The notes below the pieces were generated by a model. The model made no database searches. It saw nothing but the letters and a program-made list of their open reading frames with translations, and was not told the DNA's origin. 64,000 nt of DNA from Zymoseptoria tritici IPO323 (taxonomy: Eukaryota > Ascomycota > Dothideomycetes > Mycosphaerellales > Mycosphaerellaceae): NCBI RefSeq assembly GCF_000219625.1, contig NC_018206.1:868001-932000 (forward strand). The letters run 5' to 3'. Of this stretch, positions 22,574 to 33,360 are shown piece by piece. Every line of letters begins with the position of its first letter. Within the stretch, counting starts at the first letter, position 1. Made by a program: the position numbers and the translations under genes.

Positions 22574-23270
22574 GACGGTCTGCGGTTGTTGAAACGAGAC
22601 CACCGCAAGCGAGGAATTTTGGTAAAGGGAAACCGAATGGAGAGGGTTGGGGAAGTTAGACTTATCGGTCCTGCGAAACATCTTGCCTCGATGTTGATGG
22701 CGAATTACTGGCCAGATGAGTGTTGTACAGTGTTGAAAAATGTGCCTTTCGATAGAAGCATCTGGATGGGATGTACGTGTACGAACCTGTTACCTGTCAT
22801 ACCATACAAACCACGAAAAGATTTGTACAAGATACAAAAAAACCTCATTCAAGCACTCGACTCGGGTATACTACACTTATAACAAAGCCAATGAATCCAC
22901 AAGAAAGGGAAGAAAAAAGCGTCCAAAGACCTGCCATCTCCTCAAATACACCAAAGACCAGAGGCCACTAATCGTGCGATCCGTCGTGGTCCACAGACAT
23001 CGCCATGTCAGGCGCTGTCTCAAGAAAGGACAAAGAAAAGCAAAGTGTTGGTATCCATGCACGCATCGAACGCTGCGTCGTATCGTATGAAAGTCGTAAA
23101 AGAGTATCCTCGTTCGTCGGTGTCGGGTGTGGGGTCCAGCTCCTTTCTTCTCATCCAGGATCAAAGCTCGCATATGTCGAATGCGTGCAAGGCATACAAT
23201 CCAGCGTCGTGGCGATCCAGATCCTCGAGTTCCCGGTGCTCAGCTTTCAACATCTCTCATCTCTTCTTCT
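22574..23270. other. convergent 3' intergenic, SDR/septin
   Basis: Convergent 3' ends of the SDR and septin-type genes. AT-richer than the flanking genes, with A-runs around 22,830-22,920. No gene or RNA is supported. Confidence 0.5.
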
Positions 23271-25530
23271 TCAGTTCCGCCTCACACTCCCGACCTCACT
23301 CGCAGGAGCACCCGAAGAGATCTTCCTGTCACCTGCATCCCCGTTGACTGCCGCACCCTCTCCAACAGCACTCAATCCACTCGCACTCCTCGGCATTGCA
23401 CTCGCTCCTCGAGCGACATCCAGAGATGCACTGCCAGCCCTCGAACCACTGAATCTCGCACTCCCGTTGCCGATCATGGATGCAACACCGCGGACTTTCC
23501 TCGCACCCACAACGGTGGATGAGTGGTTCAGTCTTGTGGTGCGCCAGTTCTCGTACCACTTACTCCTGCTCAGATCACGCAGCTCGGATCTCCATTCGAG
23601 GAAGACGCTGTCTCTCAACCTGCCAAAGTCGCAGTGCGCGGCGTCGTGAGGATCCGCAACACCCCATGGGAAGCGTCGGCCGACCTTCGATCCTGCTTTG
23701 GCCTTTGGTGCAAATGGAGGCAGATCGTACGGGTCTGGCGAGAGAATCGACATCGGCAGGTATGGCGTGTCAGTCGGGTCGACCATCGAAGGATGCGAAG
23801 GTTGGCGCTTGTGAGACTCGCGGCGAGACTTTGACGGCGTCGGGAGGTCAGAGTCGGATTGATCGGTCGAGAGATTACCGCCGTCCTCCTCCTCGGGCTC
23901 GCCGTCGTCAGACTCATTTGTATCTTCCAACTCCAGCGCTTCGAGAGGATCAAGATTCGAAGACTTGATGCTCGACCAGACGGCGCGTTTGAGGTAGGCC
24001 ATGTGTCCAGTCGTGAGAGTGTCCGCTTTTCCAATCACCGGAATGACCGTCGTCTTCCCCCAAAGTGCCTGCACCACTTGCAGATCGAGATCATTGTCCA
24101 GACTACCCTTGAAATCGCCCGTCTTTTTGAATACTGCCGACTTGCTAATGGTCGAGTCGAGATTGACAGGATCGAGGATGAGGAGCACGCAATGAATGTG
24201 AGTATCCTTGACGCCCGGACTGCGCATGACTTTCTGCTCTTCCACGAATGTGTCTTCAAATTTGGACTCGACAAAGGTGGTCATCTCGCGGAGTTGGAGG
24301 TCGACAACGGATCTCTCGAGACCGGCAGAGTCCCACAAGGTGAGACCAACGCGTTCGCCGGACATTTCGGTCTCGAGGTAATGGGAGGTGAAGGAACCGC
24401 GGTGGTCTTCGACACGTTCGGGAGATTGATGTGGTGTCTTTGAGAGGGAGTGACGGAGGAAGTTGACGAACGAGGTCTTGCCGCTGTTCTTGGCTCCTAC
24501 CACGAGGACGCTGTGGAGATGAGGTTAGTGGTGCGAAAGGCAGTGAAGATGACAATGCAACTCACTTGAAAGGTGTGGGATCCTTCCTTCGACGCACTCT
24601 CCTCGGACTGTTTGTCGAGTTAACATTGCTCGAAGCGAAGGAGAAGCGACCACGATGGGCCATGCTCGAGGTTCGACTGTGCTCGTACGGATCGACAACA
24701 TACTCGCCACTGGCGGCAGGTCGAGCAGGTACGTTGGAGTGCGGCGAGGAGGATGAGTTGGCGATGTAGCCGGGAGGTGAGGAGTTGTTCGAGCTGATGA
24801 GGGCGGGTGCCATGGCGTGTGGACGGGAGAAGTTGGCGGCGTTGGCGGTGCGGGGTTGTTGTTGTGGAATGTTGGAAGTGGTGTAAGCGTTACTGAAGAT
24901 GGCGACGCTGTCGGGACGGATGTCTTCACCACCGAATGTTGCCAGATCGGGTAGCTTGTTGAGCGTCGGAAGATGAGGTGGTTCAGACGGTGGTGGTGGT
25001 GGTGAGGAGGGAGTAGTCCGTTGGCGACTGACTTTTCTCAACATCTTGAATGGAGACGAGGGAAGAACAGGTGCGTCGTTGCTTTTGCGGGAAGCTGCGT
25101 TCCCGTGCGCCTGCGATATTAAGGTATTGGGAAGAGGCGGGAGCGGAGGAGGTGGCTCTGAGTCGGCAGTTGAAAGATTCTCCCTGCGAAATGAGGACGA
25201 GCGTCGCAAAGAGCTGAAGCTGAAGCTGTTCCCACGATCCCGAGAACGTCGTCCGAGAGAAAAGGTGCGGCCGGTGAGCTTATTATCAGCGTCCAGATCG
25301 GTCGCCGTCGGTGGTCGCGGATGGACACTAATCGAAGCAGAGCGCGTACTCCTCGGGGTCACACTTGGATAAGTGGTGTTGCTCTGGTGGATGATGTTCT
25401 GAAAGTCATCGTGGGATGGAGAGGGGACGAGGTCGGGAACGGCAGGAGGAGGAATAGGTGGAGGAGGGCGATGCGAGGACCAATCGCCTCGATCTGACAG
25501 GCGCTCCGCCAGATTGAACCCGGTCGCCAT
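23271..25530 (-). CDS. Septin-type GTPase with long disordered N terminus
   Basis: Septins polymerise into cortical filaments at septa and growth sites. Exons 25530-24566 and 24510-23271 (55-nt intron, donor GTGAGT) give 734 residues. Residues 1-320 are Pro/Ser-rich and disordered with an Arg-rich patch just before the G domain. The G domain starts near 323 with G1 GAKNSGKT (327-334), G3 as DSAG (382-385) where canonical septins have DTPG-like sequence, and G4 GKAD (482-485) within VIPVIGKADTLT. An acidic EPEEEDG insert follows. The region LRDLSRSKWYENWRTTRL resembles the septin C-terminal helix. The C-terminal tail is Ser/Ala-rich without a coiled coil. It is a divergent, fungal-type septin; whether it enters the canonical heteropolymer is unknown. 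Confidence 0.82.
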
Positions 25531-25563
25531 GCTTGTTGTCGTGCGATACGATTCAATCAGTCC

Positions 25564-25590
25564 ATCAATCAATCAATCAATCAATCAATC
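25564..25590. repeat. AATC tetranucleotide microsatellite
   Basis: Six to seven AATC units just upstream of the septin-type gene's start, in its likely leader. Followed by GATCC and a short GACG run. Confidence 0.9.
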
Positions 25591-27031
25591 GATCCGACGG
25601 ACGGACGGGCACAGACTTTCCCGCTTTCCTTGTGTTTCATCAAAGGCGCGGCCAGGGGTTGGTCTAACGAAGTTACGCGAGGGAGGGGAGGGCACAGTCA
25701 GATTGAGTCGCACCCGACAGTCCCACGCGGCCCGTCTTGCGGAGGGGAGATGGCGGCAAGTGAATGAACGACAGTCGTCGTCGAGGCGTGATGGCGGAGC
25801 AGAAGGGCGGAGAGCAGAGCGGCGGCGGTGGTGGTGTCGGTGATGATGATGTTGTTGATAATGAGGACAGTGATCTCCAGCGAAGTGAAGTGAGGGACAT
25901 CCAACGCCTTTCCCCTAGCAACACGCCGGCAAACCCTGAAAGAACAATCTGGTACCTTTTGACTCAGGGCGTCCAACGGCTGCAAGATCTCCACCATCAC
26001 AGCCTCGTTTGGGCAGCGCGGACGGAACAAATCGACGTCTTTTTCCCGTCTCCTTCAGTACAACGACTAGATCTACCCCGACTTCGACTTCTGAAACGCT
26101 CCACGACACGCGACGCTCCTTTTCTGATCCAATATCCTTGTCGACACGGCCATCGTTCGACGGCTCCACAGAATATAAGCTTTCTCGGGCGGATCAACCG
26201 AACGCCAGCACGTGTTGCCGAACCGGAGTAGGAGAACAAAAGGTCCAGACCGTTTCACGACCTCACTCGTACCTCTCGCCTCCACTTCACTCTACTTCTA
26301 CAACTGATCGGCGATGGCACGGCGGCTCTCCTTTGAGCGGAGAGCATCAATCTTGCCAGGTGGTCATGCTCGAGAATGCAGACAGTTTTGTCGGATCTTC
26401 GTTCGTCTCGCGCCATCTGGAAGACGCATCAACGGCTGAATACTTGCCGCCGCGGACGACGACATCACAGAAGCGTAGATGGCAAGACTAAGCATTCGCG
26501 CAGCGTAGTGTGTGCGGGCTGACTGCAACCGCGGACGAGTAAGACCAATAGAAAAGAGGACGGAAAGCCAAGCTGCTATCAAAGACGGACGATACCAGGA
26601 CTCCGTTCGTCGGTTCACCCCGCTGGCAACATCTCGGCAACAGGTCTTGTCAGTGGTGCTTTAGTACCCAAGTATCGACCAAGCAAAGCATAAGACGGAT
26701 CTCGATTTCGATATTAGGATCCGGCCATGTTCACACGGTGAGAGTGACAAACACTATCAACATGATTTATTGACATATCCCACACAGCGTCCAACCGAGA
26801 GCTCTCTTCCCAATACGCAACCCACCGTGGCATCATCAATCTGGCCATCATGCCCTCATTCACAACAGCGAATGACCTACTTCTCGCCCTATTCACTACA
26901 ACTCCCGCGCCCTCGCCACCCATATAAACACAAACACAAGCACAATACACCCACCATGACCTCCTAACCCACATCCTCCCATCTCTACATCCCCACCTTC
27001 CAAACATCCCACAAACACGAAGCCCTCCAAA

Positions 27032-27271
27032 ATGAACGACTACTACAACCTCCACAACAACAACAATTTCTACAACCCCTCCTCCCCCAGACATCCTCCC
27101 GCCGCGCACGCCTACGCCGGAGGAAGCCGTCAGGCGGTTCAAGGGCCCCTTCCCGCTCAATTTGGCGGAAATTGGCTTGCGAGGGGAGGCGCCGGGATTC
27201 CGGGATTCCTGTCGAGGTGGAATGACGAGAAGCTTCTGAATAATGGAGGCGTGGCAGGGAGGACAGTTTGA
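27032..27271 (+). CDS. Possible small protein, reading frame uncertain
   Basis: An ATG frame of 79 codons preceded by a TATA-like CATATAAAC at 26,921 and an A/C-rich leader without T runs, an arrangement typical of an expressed fungal gene. The first half is Asn/Tyr/Pro-rich (MNDYYNLHNNNNFYNP). From about 27,112 a different frame (+1) gives a more natural amphipathic sequence (EEAVRRFKGPFPLNLAEIGL) to a TGA near 27,240. That suggests an unrecognised intron or frameshift. Not recognised; low confidence. Confidence 0.3.
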   Translation: MNDYYNLHNNNNFYNPSSPRHPPAAHAYAGGSRQAVQGPLPAQFGGNWLARGGAGIPGFLSRWNDEKLLNNGGVAGRTV

Positions 27272-28097
27272 GTGGGGGGCGGGGAGATGGAGGCCGTGGT
27301 GAGTGGCGATTTGAGAACGGGAGTTTGGACCAGTAGGTAGTCTGTGAATTGGAAAGTTGAGGATTGGAAGTTTCCGCTGTCGTACGTGTGTTGGGGATCA
27401 CGTATGCGCTGATGTGATTTAGATTGAAAGCCTTCCGGATGGTGCACACATGCGTCCGACACGAAGTCCGTTCAGCTGCAGGAGAACGATCTCTGTTCTC
27501 TCCGGCTAATGCATGTCCAACTCATTGAAAGGCAAGCACGATCGGTATTGATGTTGGGGTTTACACACTGAAAATAACGATGATTGCTCGTTCCACGAGG
27601 CAATGCATGGCCAGTCGACGGAGTCAATCGAGGACACAGACGCTCTCCTGGTTCACTCGCTACAGCCACCGTCGTTTGGTGTGCAGATAACCCGGCACAG
27701 CCTCATGTTCATGCCCGAGTCAGTCATGCCCCTAGACACTCACACCGTAGCTTCGTCCTGGACCCAACATTGATGAGGCACGAGTGAACAGCCGAACGAA
27801 GTGGGCTGGTTTTGGATTAATCGGCTGCATTGAGAGCAATTTTATCTCGCTCTTTACGAACCCACGATGTATAGATGGCCGTGACCGCATCCTTCCCGTC
27901 TCATGCGCCACATTGTCACCGGCCAATCAAGAACTGATTCGTATGGCTGGTACGAGCAGATGAGAATGATTCTGAAGGAGATGGCGGCTGAACTGCAAAC
28001 CCACCAACCTGTCCATGATCCCTAAACGCTTGCAACAATTTCTCCGCCTTTTCCACCAAACGCCTTCTCTCTGTCATCAAACCAAGTCACCACAAGC

Positions 28098-29183
28098 CTA
28101 GTCTCTGACCTCGCGCAGGGCACCTCCTAGCTTCACGCGCCTGTCGCGCTTGATGCCGATCTTCGTCTCTTTCTTCTGGTACTCCTCCAAAGAGTCACCG
28201 TGCATCATGCCTTTATCCCCACCCAGAAACTTCTCTCGGAACCACCAGAAGGCCGTCCGATACTCCTCCGGCAGATTCTGTCCACGCTTCAGGTACTGGA
28301 AGACTCCCGCTTCCATATACTGCGTACTGTTTCCCTGCGCCCCACCGGCCTCCCTCATCCCAAAATCCTGTAGACCCTGCGCGACGTTGACCAGAAGTTG
28401 CTGGTGAAGTTTGCCCTTTACATCTTCGCCGAGTGGACCGTAATCGCGAAAGGTGTGTGAGATGGTAAGAGCGTTTGGGTTGTGTTGGGGGACGGGGAGA
28501 GGAGCGGAGTCGTCTGCAGGGTTACTGGTAGGCCAACTAGCCTTACGCTCCGCCGTAAGCATCGCCAACGCAGTCGTCTCCTCCACCGAGAGACCAGATC
28601 CAAGACTCGAGGGATCCGGCCAGTTGATTTGACGGTTGCCCAGAGCGCCAGTGCAAGAGTAGATCATGGCGTAGCGCGAGAGGGAGTAACCAGAGGCGAG
28701 GTCGGCTAGAAACAAAAGCGAAAAGTTAGCTGCAATGTCATCGGAGAAGAGAATGACAGCTTGGCAGGCAGACGTACTATGGACAAGTTCAATGTTCTGG
28801 AAGCGCAACCCCTGCTTCATCGGCTCTGGTAGTCCGCTAAAGCGCTCGTGGAGAGCGTACTGGCGGGGGCGGACCAAGGCGAGATCCAAGGTGCAAGTGA
28901 AAAGTGATTGGGCGGCGATGCGATCGAAGCCGATGGTGCGGAGGTCGCGACACACTCGGAGAATGGCATGCGGCTTTGTGTTGATGGCGCAGTCGATGGT
29001 GAGGGCGTCCATAATGTCGACAATAATGCTATTCGGGAGCTGGAGGATGTTGTCCACACGAGGGGGAAACAGTGGTGATGGCCGCTGGTGGCTCTTCACA
29101 CTGGCGACGGCAGACTTGCGCTTCCTCTTCTTGCGCTGATTGAAGACGGAAGTGCGCTTCTTCCTGTTGGCCTGGTTGCCCAT
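28098..29183 (-). CDS. Uncharacterised protein with F-box-like segment
   Basis: A 361-codon frame from ATG 29183. The N terminus is very basic (MGNQANRKKRTSVFNQRKKRKRKS), suggesting nuclear localisation. It is followed by an F-box-like helix pair (LQLPNSIIVDIMDAL, ILRVCRDLRTIGFDRIAAQSLF). The remainder has no known domain; it ends with a charged helix (DSLEEYQKKETKIGIKRDRR). Positions 28,777-28,706 look like a real intron: donor GTACGT, branch GCTAAC, acceptor TTTCTAG. Its 72 nt are a multiple of three and contain no stop, so splicing removes 24 residues and leaves 337. It shares a 399-bp divergent promoter with the gene at 29,583. Confidence 0.65.
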   Translation of the reverse strand: MGNQANRKKRTSVFNQRKKRKRKSAVASVKSHQRPSPLFPPRVDNILQLPNSIIVDIMDALTIDCAINTKPHAILRVCRDLRTIGFDRIAAQSLFTCTLDLALVRPRQYALHERFSGLPEPMKQGLRFQNIELVHSTSACQAVILFSDDIAANFSLLFLADLASGYSLSRYAMIYSCTGALGNRQINWPDPSSLGSGLSVEETTALAMLTAERKASWPTSNPADDSAPLPVPQHNPNALTISHTFRDYGPLGEDVKGKLHQQLLVNVAQGLQDFGMREAGGAQGNSTQYMEAGVFQYLKRGQNLPEEYRTAFWWFREKFLGGDKGMMHGDSLEEYQKKETKIGIKRDRRVKLGGALREVRD

Positions 29184-29582
29184 GGTTGTGGAAGCAGGTG
29201 GTGAGTGTAGGTGGATGCGGAGGTCGGTGGTAGGCAGTGGTTGTGGCGGTAGTAAGAGTTGAGGTGAGTGAAGTGCAAATAATGAAAATCCGACGACTGC
29301 AGTGGGAGGGGTGATAAATCACGACCAGACGCCCAAACAAGTGAACTGGACGAAAAAGTGGTCCGTGCCCCTCCATATGCGTCTTCGTTGGCACGCGGCG
29401 TCGTCACGCAAACGAACAAAGCGAGCCCAGACTTCACCTTCGCCAGCGAAAACACCTTCAGATCACATCGACACCTCACACCTGCCACCCCATTATACCA
29501 ATCCCGCACGAGCTGTCCTGCTCGCCACCAACGCACAGATTCTTCGACACATCACCAATTGTCATCACGACACCCATCAGCC
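29184..29582. promoter_or_regulatory. Divergent promoter of the two 28-30 kb genes
   Basis: About 400 bp between divergent ATGs. The frame of the right-hand gene stays open upstream to 29,358 but without an appropriate ATG. No motif is clear. Confidence 0.4.
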
Positions 29583-30719
29583 ATGCCTCTGACCCCGACC
29601 GAATTCGACGGTCTGCCGCGAAGCGGACATCCGGATCCCACGCATGCCGAAAAGACGCGCTCTTGTCAACGTGTCGGAGGATACGTCCAAGTCTGGAGCA
29701 AACTCGCTGCAAACATCAACGGCACCAACGGCGAAGTCTCTCATCTGAAGACCTTCACTCGTAAGAAATTGCGTACCATCCCGGCCGGCAGAATTGAGTC
29801 AGGGGATGAACCGCTCAGGAAGAAAGGAAAGATAATAAATGGAGAGGACACGTGGATCACATACGCCCAACCAAATGTGGTCTTGCAGAGGTGGCAATAT
29901 GATCCCACTAGCAAGCTCAATCACCACGATGTCTTCGAGCCAATCGAGGTGGCGCTGATGTTGGAGTTCCCGGAATTCTTCGCTCTTCCAGACACACCCG
30001 CAGATTACCACGAGCGCGTTATCGACAACCGCCACGCCGGCAACGAGATGATGGCTCGCATGGGATTTCCAGAGCCTCTCACAATCAACGACCCGAGCTT
30101 CATGCAAAAGCTTATCATCGCCAAAGACTTTGTTCGCGGCGTGGTGGAAGATATGCAGAGCACTCCGTCGCTGCATACCGCGGCGGAAGACGGCTACGTG
30201 GATGGAGTGCCACTGGCACCCAGAGTCGCGCAATGGGTAAAGGATCGGGACGTGACGACCAAGCTCTCAAAACAAGGTCGTGGAACAAAGGCACCTAGAG
30301 CGGGCAAGCCTGGCCTCTGGAAGACGCGCAAGATTATGGTGACCGACGCCGGCCATGACGATCGAAGCGGATACATAATGGCATACAGCGTCCTCGGCGC
30401 GGATGAAGGTTCGCAGCTGAAGAAGAAGAATTCTCCGACCGTCAACTTCAACAACTTCCGGATACAGTCCCTCCGCAATGAAATTGCGAAGTTCGATTGG
30501 ATGACAGCTGGAGCCGACTACTACATCGTGTTTGAATGGAAGGGAGTCGAGTTCCTGGTCCGTGGCAATGACGAGCTCGGTCATTTGATGAAAATGTGTG
30601 ATAAGGTGAAGCAGCAGGCGGTCGTCAGGCTGTACTTGGGCACCCGCACAGAGCTGGCGCCGCAAGGGCTCAGAGAGCGCGAGTGGCCAAACAGTGCCGA
30701 CTCCGGAGATGAAGACTGA
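29583..30719 (+). CDS. Uncharacterised 378-aa protein
   Basis: A single-exon frame from ATG 29583 (MPLTPTEFDGLPRSG) to a TGA at 30719. Composition is that of a soluble folded protein with balanced charge and many aromatic residues (VWSKLAANING, WITYAQPNVVLQRWQYD, FDWMTAGADYYIVFEWKGVEF). There are no cysteine clusters, signal peptide or membrane helices. A basic linker lies around residues 220-250 (KLSKQGRGTKAPRAGKPG). I do not recognise the family. Codon usage resembles neighbouring genes, so coding status is likely. Confidence 0.65.
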   Translation: MPLTPTEFDGLPRSGHPDPTHAEKTRSCQRVGGYVQVWSKLAANINGTNGEVSHLKTFTRKKLRTIPAGRIESGDEPLRKKGKIINGEDTWITYAQPNVVLQRWQYDPTSKLNHHDVFEPIEVALMLEFPEFFALPDTPADYHERVIDNRHAGNEMMARMGFPEPLTINDPSFMQKLIIAKDFVRGVVEDMQSTPSLHTAAEDGYVDGVPLAPRVAQWVKDRDVTTKLSKQGRGTKAPRAGKPGLWKTRKIMVTDAGHDDRSGYIMAYSVLGADEGSQLKKKNSPTVNFNNFRIQSLRNEIAKFDWMTAGADYYIVFEWKGVEFLVRGNDELGHLMKMCDKVKQQAVVRLYLGTRTELAPQGLREREWPNSADSGDED

Positions 30720-30836
30720 GCACTTGATGTTTGAGATGGTTTGCTCTTCGAAGGAGGCGTTTGGGTGTGTGTGTGTGTTTGTGCATTTGTTCTAGAGTTC
30801 TTTGCTTTTCTTGTGGCGAGGGAATGGATGCGAATG

Positions 30837-31319
30837 TTACGAGGGCATCGCCTTGCTCGGTGCACACAAAGCACAACATCGAGCCGGTGGATTCAAGGCC
30901 GCGGAGGATGTGGTCGACGGTGGCGGCGTTTTTGTTTTCGTTTTGACCTTGATTTCGATTTTGATTTCCCCTCCTTTCCTGTAGCAAGAGGTTGGAGATG
31001 ACGGCGATGGAATCATCAGCCTGCAAGCTGCATACGAAGCAGGCGGTGGAGCTGGTCGATGCAAGTCTGCGAAGACTTCCGAGCGCAGAGGCTTGGAAAT
31101 CGCAAAGCTAGGACATGATTCTGCGATGGACGCAGAGAGACTGGTAGCGTTGCGACCTTCCATAGCAATGACAAATGGCTGAAAACCTCGAGATGCGAGT
31201 CGTCGACATTCGGTACCGTTGGTCATGCTCCGCATTGTGAAGATTGCTGCCGCGCGAAGACTCCACGGATCCACCTCATCGTCCGTACGGACTCCTGTGA
31301 CCAGATTGGAAAGAGCCAT
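30837..31319 (-). CDS. Doubtful 160-codon frame
   Basis: An ATG-started frame with a protein-like first two thirds (TNGTECRRLASRGFQPFVIA) and a Lys/Thr/Pro-rich end. No motif or splice evidence. It may be part of the decayed genes of this interval. Confidence 0.2.
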   Translation of the reverse strand: MALSNLVTGVRTDDEVDPWSLRAAAIFTMRSMTNGTECRRLASRGFQPFVIAMEGRNATSLSASIAESCPSFAISKPLRSEVFADLHRPAPPPASYAACRLMIPSPSSPTSCYRKGGEIKIEIKVKTKTKTPPPSTTSSAALNPPARCCALCAPSKAMPS

Positions 31320-31689
31320 ACTGACAGGCCGACAGAGAGCGGCGGCGAGGTCTGCCAGCGCAGCATCAAGACATCATTCCTCGTGTCTTCAGTCGTCTCC
31401 TGCGGGGCGTGAACCCACAACACATCCTTCTCTCCTCCACCGCACGAGCAGTCTCCAACAGCCATCAGCCGTGTGTGTTCCGTCCAGTTCTGAACCCTCC
31501 AAGGCGATTGCAGACTGTGGTATAGCATCTTTCCCTCTTGCGTCCTGCCCTCCTGCCTCCCAACTCCCGCCTCCTCCTCACAAGTAACACCGGCCCCCCG
31601 ACAACTGCTGCGTCTACTCTTCTAGCGAGCAGATAGATCGGTATTTGTCCAGCTCGTCTTCCTTGTGCTACAATCCTCCTCCCTCATAG

Positions 31690-32440
31690 CGGTATAGAGT
31701 CCCCGGCGCGTCGGCGAGATCGATAAGCGGAGGACTCGTTTCCAACTTTGGTCTGTGACCGAGTTCGAGAGGCTGGATTGTAGTCGAAGCGGGAAATGCA
31801 GAGCTGGGCGTGGTGCCTAGTTACGGCTTGTTCTCGAAAGGTGTACGAGGGCCAGGCGTGATGCTCGATCGCGAAGATGGGTAGGCGGGCAGAAGAGGGG
31901 ATGCCTCCTTCGTCGGTCGTCGCATACGAGGAGACACGGAGGTGTCGGGAAGCGGACGTGGGCTGTGCGTATTGGCATCATTCAAGGGGCATGTCGGAGC
32001 CTATGGCGGTTCTGAATCAACCGATGAGACATTAGGAAGCCCTTGGGAACGGCTGCTCGATGTGTATGCATTTTGGTAGAAAATGATGCGGAGGCCAAGC
32101 TTCTGCGATCGCCTCTGGTATACCATGCAATGCGGCGTCGTACTGTTCAACTAGCCCATTGAACGACTCTTGTTCAATGCCTCTTGGACGCGAAGTTGGA
32201 GGATCGAGAAGAGAGTGGAGTGGCCGAGGTCGCTGGAGTGGCATGTATATAGATCAGCTCTGTTGGGAAGAGCCTGTAGCGTAGGACCATCGCTGCGCCG
32301 TTTGGACCGGACTCGACGATAGAAGAAGGTCTACAAGGAGTGGTGTAGGTTGGAGAGCAGCGGCAGTAATCAAGGCATGCAAGTCGTAGATAATCAGGTC
32401 TAAGAAAGATACGCGGTCCTTGGAATGTAAACACCGGCCA
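31690..32440 (-). pseudogene. Probable decayed gene, minus strand
   Basis: Protein-like sequence appears on the minus strand in pieces. One piece at about 32,244-32,032 (QESFNGLVEQYDAALHGIP) ends in a stop. Further on, at about 31,990-31,690, a Pro/Ser/Thr-rich frame (for example SPRPLPDTSVSPRMRRP) is interrupted by one TAA, continues with SAFPASTTIQPLELGHRPK, and ends TLYRYEGGG before a TAG. Both stops sit where CAA or CAG would become TAA or TAG by C-to-T, as RIP would do. Unrecognised introns are an alternative. Confidence 0.3.
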
Positions 32441-33091
32441 TTGTGGTTACCTTACGAGGTGATGTCGAGATACGGGACGTGCGTGTTAATTACGCTAGTT
32501 CTAACGTAATTACCCTAGATGTCCCCCGGGTGATCGTGGCACGAAGTCTACATCTATCGTTACCCAAGATTCGGAACGGTCGACCACAACGCGAGAGACT
32601 TCGGAGTTTGGTAGAGTCGAAGGGCTGCCATCGATGCGAGACGCAACAGACACCATCCTCACCGGAATCCCAAGCTCAAATCACGCAGAGATCGCCATAT
32701 TGAACTCTTGTAGTCCTCCCTCGGACATTGATCACTCTAATGGTCTACATTTGCCAGACTATAAGCGGATCCCTCTTGTAGATCAACAGGAACCAGGCTG
32801 TTGGTATTATACTGGTCAGATGTCCGCCCTCGGCCTGCTCTACCTCGGAAAAAGGCATATGAGGTACGGTCGCAGAGAGAAACCCCTCCTATCATCTATC
32901 CGGACTGCCTCTACCAACGGATCCATTCCTCGAAGTCTCCTCGACGCTGTGCATGGCGATGGAACCAATTCACGACCCCACAAACAGAGGAAGCATTGTG
33001 CGGCGCTGCTGCGAGAGACTCTCTAAAAGAGGATCTCTCTCGACGTACACCCACAAGCGGAGTCGCAGCCACTTTCCTGCTCTATAGATAC

Positions 33092-33360
33092 AGAAGAGAC
33101 CAAAAATCCGCCCGTTTTCGAAGCATCCTCTACTGTCCGAGTGCTTAGGGATATCATCACGGGCGGCGGTACATTCCCTTCCTCAAGCCATATACCCAGA
33201 AGAGATCTGAAATCCGCCAGTCCTTGCAGCTCCTCTACCGTCTGAGCTACTGGAGATACCTAGGCGGGCGGCGTCGTATTCCCTTTCTCAACCTCCTGAT
33301 TCACGACAGACTGGACATCCACCAGTCTTAGCAGCATCTTTTGCTGCTGGAGTTATGCCG
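33092..33360 (+). repeat. Degenerate 106-bp tandem repeat
   Basis: Units start near 33,092, 33,198 and 33,304 and share AGAAGAGA..., ATCCGCC..., CCTCTAC(T/C)GTC(T/C)GAG and GGGCGGCG landmarks; the third is partial. One frame gives a repeating PPVLAA...SRAA/PRRAA..YSLSQ pattern broken by a stop. This suggests a decayed coding repeat. Confidence 0.6.

Larger units (their letters stand above)
25531..28097. other. 2.6-kb gene-poor interval
   Basis: Contains the septin-gene leader (with an AATC tetranucleotide run at about 25,564-25,590) and weakly protein-like frames. An ATG frame at 25,764-26,231 (+) shows Gly/Asp/Arg-rich then charged sequence, without a known motif. A better candidate at 27,032 is listed separately. 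The stretch 27,280-28,097 holds nothing I can support. Confidence 0.4.

Noticed and set aside
26009..26491. 160-codon frame near the septin-type gene
   Set aside because: Starts at TTG and has no usable ATG until close to its end.
32480..32520. Inverted TTAATTACG / CGTAATTA pair
   Set aside because: Short AT-rich arms of this size occur by chance in fungal intergenic DNA.
33180..33260. tRNA-like A-box on the minus strand (TAGCTCAGACGGTAGAG)
   Set aside because: No matching acceptor, anticodon or T-arm could be folded; it is part of the decayed 106-bp repeat.
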